Assembly (NCBI GenBank): GCA_024036415.1
Contig: JAMWET010000588.1
Coordinates: 1 to 64,000 of the forward strand
Source: Prochilodus magdalenae
Lineage: Eukaryota > Chordata > Actinopteri > Characiformes > Prochilodontidae
Length of the DNA: 64,000 nucleotides
Direction: 5' to 3'
Positions 59,601 through 64,000 of this stretch are shown here, one piece after another. A model generated the notes under the pieces. It saw only the letters and a program-made list of their open reading frames with translations, did no database searches and was not told where the DNA came from. Position numbers and translations under genes: made by a program. The first letter of the stretch is position 1; every line of letters begins with the position of its first letter.

Positions 59601-59879
59601 ACAAACATTTATAACATGTATGAATTGGAACCTTCCTGTATCAGCTTCACAGAGTAATATAACAATATTGCTGCTGTTAGAACAAAACCTTGTGTATCTA
59701 TTTTTGGTTTATTATTAGTTAGTTTATTATTATTGTTTTTTATTATTATTATTGAAGAATTTTAACATCACATCTGCTCTTCATAATGTGCTAAATGTGC
59801 ATTAAAACCGAATGATCAATGGGATACAATGAATGCTGTAACACAAAAAACATATTCCCTTCTGAAATGTTACACTTGT

Positions 59880-60140
59880 CACAACAACTCACACCAGCTC
59901 AACACACACTAACACACCAAAAGGAATAATACCTGCTCAGTGGTGGTCCTGTGGGGATCCTGACCATTGAAGAACAGGGTGAAGGTGATTAACAAAGCAT
60001 GCTGAGAAACAGATGGACTGCAGTCTATACTTGTAGAACTATACAGTGCTTTCATATGGTAAGTGGAGCTGATAAAATGGACAATGAGTGTAAATGCAAG
60101 GAGGTGTACCTAATGAAGCGGACAGTGTGTGTATATGCAG
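59880..60140 (+). repeat. Teleost dispersed repeat, best copy in window
   Basis: Successive blocks are CAACACACACTAACACACCA, AATAATACCTGCTCAGTGG, GTGGTCCTGTGGGGATCCTG, ACCATTGAAGAACAGGGTGA, AACAGATGGACTGCAGTCT and TGGAGCTGATAAAATGGACA, with a ..GTGTA end. They match a repeat that I recall as very common in fish genomes. Fragments of it occur at 24335-24440 and 28052-28210. There is no coding content. The class is not known to me. Confidence 0.6.
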
Positions 60141-60149
60141 ATACTACTG

Positions 60150-61730
60150 TATAATATGATACTGATATTATAATGCGTGACTTATAAGAACTGCATATTT
60201 GTATCCAAAACATTCTGAATTCCATCTATGATTAGCTACAGACTCCAGCAAAAGATAAAGTAGCTGTCTAAAGCTAGGTAGTTGGACAGTAATCAGACTT
60301 TGAATTAATGTTTTACAAACATTAAACAAATAAATGTTAAACTCAGTGAATCAACCTTTAATAAAATGTTGGCTCTTAATTACGTTGACAGTCAGAATTA
60401 ATACAAGATAGAAACAAGACAGAAAGCCTTACAAAAATTCAAGACCACAACATCACTACCTCAATCGTGTTTCAGCATAACTCTAATACAATGTTATCTG
60501 TACCTCTTTTTAATATTTTTTAAATTTACTTTTTAAAATATTCATTTTCTCTTATCTCTAGCAGTGAGTCCCAGTTGGTGTGCCCATCCCCAGATCTCAA
60601 CCATAAATCAATAGATATGTTTAACATCAGTGTTGCCAGAGTCAGGAGCTGACATCTTTTACTGATGGTTTAACTCTAATTTAACACACCGTTGAAACTT
60701 CATTCTAAACCAAGATGATGGTTCTGGTGAAACTTTATTAACACGACCTAGCAAGAGTTTTGGACAAATGCTCTGGAAAATAGATAACTTTTCAAAACCT
60801 CATTGTCCTGACCACAAAAGCAAAACAGTTAATGGGGACCAGTAGCCATTTTCTGTACATCGGAGGCCTAAGGAACTAAGACAACACATTTAAAGAACAA
60901 TAAAAAATAATAATTTGTAATATTGTGTAATGGATCAGTGTCAACCTGAGCTGTAGGTAGAGAGGAAGCTACAATAAAGATCACCGTTTCCAGTTTTTAA
61001 GACCTAAAACAGGCCAGATGAACAGCTCTAAGCATCTTGGCATCTTTATGAAGATAACATAGCTGAACGATATTGTTTGGGAGTATGCTTCTGGAGGTCC
61101 TTTAGCTCTGTCCAGGGATTGTATTTTAAAATATACTTCCATTTTAAAAAAATGTCTCTCCAAGTCTCTCCACATACAATATCATGCTTTTCTTGTACAT
61201 GTATCGTAAAGGTATTACTAATATCCAAAGTTTAAAAAAATCTCATGACCGAAATACTCTGTAGGAATAGATCTTAGCAATGCAGATGAAATTTCAAAAT
61301 AGTCAGAATGGCCATTCAGTAAATGTGTTCAGATTAGATTTGACCTCATCATTTGGTCAAACAAGAAATTAGGAGAGAAGGGGACAACTTACCCCAGAGG
61401 AGGCCTTCCCTTAGTTCACTCTATTAATGAAAAGTCCTGAATGTGTGGAACGCATATCAAGCATACTATTGAAGATGTTAGTGCTGAATTTAGAACTTTA
61501 TCTCTTTCTCTCCTCACTTCTCCTTCTATCTCTTCCCCTCGAAGTACATCCCCATCTCTTAGCTCTTCTCAGGAAACGGAAGACTTCGCATATTATGGGC
61601 CAGCCAACAAGGGTGTGATACTGACGTCAGCTCGCACATTCAGACTTTTGTACAAGTTCTCCTAACATCCGCCAGCTACTCTTCAGGCCTATTATTAATG
61701 ACTTTAATTTATAGAAGAGACCTTGGTCTG
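60150..61730. other. Intergenic DNA, nothing recognised
   Basis: Unique AT-rich sequence. Two overlapping frames at 61427-61665 cover the same DNA without a recognisable domain. Confidence 0.4.
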
Positions 61731-61732
61731 TT

Positions 61733-61769
61733 TGTGTGTGTGTGTGAAAGGGTGTGTGAGTGTGTCTGT
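61733..61769. repeat. Interrupted (GT)n microsatellite
   Basis: GT runs broken by GAAAGG and GAG. Confidence 0.85.
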
Positions 61770-62429
61770 GTGCTGCCACACGCCTACCTGTTAATCATCT
61801 TTAACTTGGTGCCCTTCTTGAGGTGTTGTTTCTGCCGGCCTTTGCAATTCGTGTGGAGTTGCAGAAGGAGTTTTGAAATAGTACATAACCCATATGCCAG
61901 TAAAGTCAAGTACAGTGGAAAACATTGAATAAATAAGAGCTTGTGTGTTCAACACACACACACAGTAACAGCTCTTTCATTTAGCCTAAAAGACGGTTAT
62001 GCAATTGCTTATTTTATGTGCTGTCAAAGAAGGTGCAAAAGTACTCACCCAGATCACTCTTTGTTCAGAAACTCAATTACACCATCCCCAACCTTTACCA
62101 AAGGCTTTTTGTGACAGGGGCTATGTGAATAATATTATTTATGGGTTTAATGAGCAAGAAAGGTCATTAAATACATGTAATGAGCAGAAAGTCAGTATTT
62201 CATGATGTATCACACAGCTTTAGACCTAGATTGCCACTGTATCAGTTTAAACATTTTTTTTTTAATAGAATAAGATCCTAACTTGCTCAAATGTTTGGAA
62301 TCATTGTGTTACTGCATGGCCCCCTTCACTCAGAGAATCTCCTGGGCTTCTAACAGAATTCCCGCTTTCCTCAGTGATGAGAAGTCATTCAGGACCTGAT
62401 GCAACATGCGACTCCTGAACCATCACGCT

Positions 62430-62650
62430 CTTGCCACCACACCTAACAGCGCTCCTGTAGAACATGCTGTTTGGTTTTCCTCATGCATAAAAAGATCCCT
62501 GTCACCTCACTACCAAGCCCCTGTGCTGAGGTGAAACTGATAAAATGTGGCGGATAATGTTTTATTCAGGAATTATGCATATTTTCCTTTTTACTTCATT
62601 ACCCTCCTGCCTAACTTCCCTTCACATGTTTCAGAAATACAAATTTCCAT
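62430..62650. other. Candidate conserved non-coding element
   Basis: A repeat-poor block with CTCATGCATAAAAAG, GGCGGATAATGTTTTATTC and AATTATGCATATTTTCC. These are AT-core and ATGCAT motifs in otherwise mixed sequence. A regulatory role is inference. Confidence 0.25.
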
Positions 62651-63371
62651 TTAACAGTAAAAAAACTGGTTCCGGCACTTTGAACCACATTTGCCTCCCC
62701 TTATTTTAGGAAATTAGCATTTTATTTAAAGTCAGCTCTGGGATGAATTCTAGGGAAAATCTGTTAAATGTGGAGTTGTTAACTTAGTAGAACGTTCAGA
62801 GGTTTCAATGGTACAAATGCAAATTGCTTTTGTTTATCTGCTACACATAGTTGAGGTTTTATTAAATGTTGTACGTAACACAGGGGCGCACGTAGAGTAG
62901 CCAAAAGTCATGACCAACTAAAAATAAAAAATGACTGGCCATCAGAAAGTAATGAATCTCTTTTAATTGTTTTCTGGTCTTGTAAGTCTCAGTTTTCTCC
63001 CAGGCTACATACTACATACAGTATATACATATATACATACAGATAGTCAATAGATCATGCTAGCAGCTTCGACATGTCTGGTGCAGTCTAAAAGTAGTCT
63101 AGCGAGTTTGGAAAATTGGGTACATGGTGTTATAATTCATTTCCCACAGCATTATTTTGTGGGTTTATTTTGAAAAAAAAAAACTTCAGATAATAGAGAT
63201 AAAAGAAAGAGGGAGCAAAGCTAACAGCTCAGTTACAGCTAGCAGAATTAGTGTGTTTCCCGCTTGTACTTTTCACGCTGTTTCTCCACATAACTTGGAA
63301 GTAGAAAGAGCATAGACCAGACCCCTTGACTCTTTAGAGATCCATTAGGAAGCCCCCAACATCACAGTATA

Positions 63372-63597
63372 TCCTCCTGAGACCCGGACTTGCTTGGTGT
63401 GCAATTTTAAGTTCTCCTAGCTATTTGTGATTAGTAGAACCTTACAAGTATAAAAACTAAACGTTGTCTTTGTACAGGAAGTTGTTTTGACAAAAAACAG
63501 CGTCCTCATATGAGGCCAAAGGGTCAACGTTTTAAAAAGTATCATGGTGCAGAGAAGCAGAACTGTAATGTCCTTTTAAGAGGACGCCGGGGTCTCA
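63372..63597 (+). mobile_element. CTGAGACCC / GGGTCTCA repeat, copy 2
   Basis: A close relative of 31975-32176 in the same orientation. It opens CCTCCTGAGACCCGGAC and ends GCCGGGGTCTCA, giving clearer inverted ends than copy 1 (GAGACCCGG / CCGGGGTCTC). Copy 2 carries about 24 extra bases (AGCGTCCTCATATGAGGCC near 63507-63525) before the shared GGTCAACGTTTTAAAAAGTA block. In copy 1 the similar CCTCATATGAGG palindrome lies at the right end instead. Confidence 0.75.
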
Positions 63598-63805
63598 TGC
63601 CAAAACATGAATAGAAAAAGAAAACCTGCTGTCAGTTTAATAATCCATCTTCATCAGAGCGAAGATTTACACTATTCCTGAATGCTACACTGTGCGTAGT
63701 AGCAGTACTGTTTGGTGGAGAGAAAGTAGGTGGAAAGTAGAGCCTTTTTTCTGCAAAGTGTGCTAAGATACTTTTATTCATGCAGTCTGCAGGTGACGAT
63801 GAGGA

Positions 63806-63980
63806 CACTCACTCACTCACTCACTTGTCCTCTAAACTGCTTTATCCTTTTGGGTTGTGGGGAGTCTGGAGCTTATCCCACGGTTCAGTGAGTGGAACCC
63901 AGGAAATACCTTGGACAGGCTGCCAGTCCATCACTAGGCTGACATATGTATTCACACCTAGGGGGGGAATTAAGCATCTT
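63806..63980 (+). repeat. Dispersed repeat (CACTCACTCACTTGTCCTC...CCAGTCCATC)
   Basis: An ACTC tetranucleotide run at the start, then CTGCTTTATCCTTTTGGGTTGTGGGG, GTCTGGAGCTTATCCCA, ACCTTGGACAGGCTGCCAGTCCATCAC and TATTCACACCTAGGGGG. It matches a very common fish repeat that I recognise by these words. Shorter fragments lie at 39465 and 46360. The copy may run to the end of the window. Confidence 0.65.
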
Positions 63981-64000
63981 CAGTTCACCAGACTACATGT

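Noticed and set aside
61427..61665. Two overlapping open frames that could be a small exon
   Set aside because: Neither shows a domain. The Ser-rich content follows from a local CT-rich stretch.

Overview
This window looks like vertebrate, most likely teleost fish, nuclear DNA. It is AT-rich, carries no convincing protein-coding gene, and is full of long CA/GT, GA, TATC and trinucleotide microsatellites. It also holds decayed transposons of types common in fish: Tc1/mariner, hAT-like MITEs and a tRNA-derived SINE. Several dispersed repeats have the flavour of otophysan fish (characins, catfish and relatives). That narrower placement rests on recognition, not on a search.

Layout. 0-13 kb is unique AT-rich DNA with a degenerate MITE, a TATC array, two small inverted-repeat elements, an unnamed dispersed repeat, a tandemly duplicated A-rich repeat (7.2-7.9 kb) and a GC-rich island with a perfect 19-bp hairpin (8.45 kb). 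12.7-14.3 kb is a pyrimidine-rich block followed by 1.1 kb of nearly pure purine DNA. 15.06-15.82 kb is a VNTR with 23- and 32-bp units and a 55-bp higher-order period. 16.5-17.1 kb is a Tc1/mariner-type relic. 22-36 kb holds long CA arrays, including 0.6 kb of CA/CG at 29 kb, more dispersed-repeat copies and a 33-bp minisatellite. 37.2-37.7 kb is a 29-bp minisatellite whose units carry heat-shock-element consensus sequences. 39.5-42 kb holds a dispersed repeat and a broken DDE transposase. 43.1-44.3 kb is a second GA-rich domain. 45.16-45.59 kb is a hAT-like MITE. 46.65 kb has a perfect 20-bp hairpin. 47.2 kb is a SINE. 48.87-50.04 kb is a probable solo LTR with a 4-bp target duplication. 55.6-56.1 kb is an internally deleted Tc1 element with identical 31-bp terminal repeats and a TA duplication. 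57-64 kb holds more microsatellites, a hAT-like fragment and further dispersed copies.

Nothing here forms an operon or a pathway. All longer open frames are explained by microsatellites or repeat relics, or look random. GC-rich, repeat-poor islands with homeodomain-type motifs recur across the window. They would fit conserved regulatory elements in a gene desert or a very large intron, but that is inference and needs alignment. I found no clear novel system. The best leads are the heat-shock-motif minisatellite, the VNTR higher-order structure, the perfect short hairpins (possible template-switch scars) and the intact-ended Tc1 and LTR insertions.
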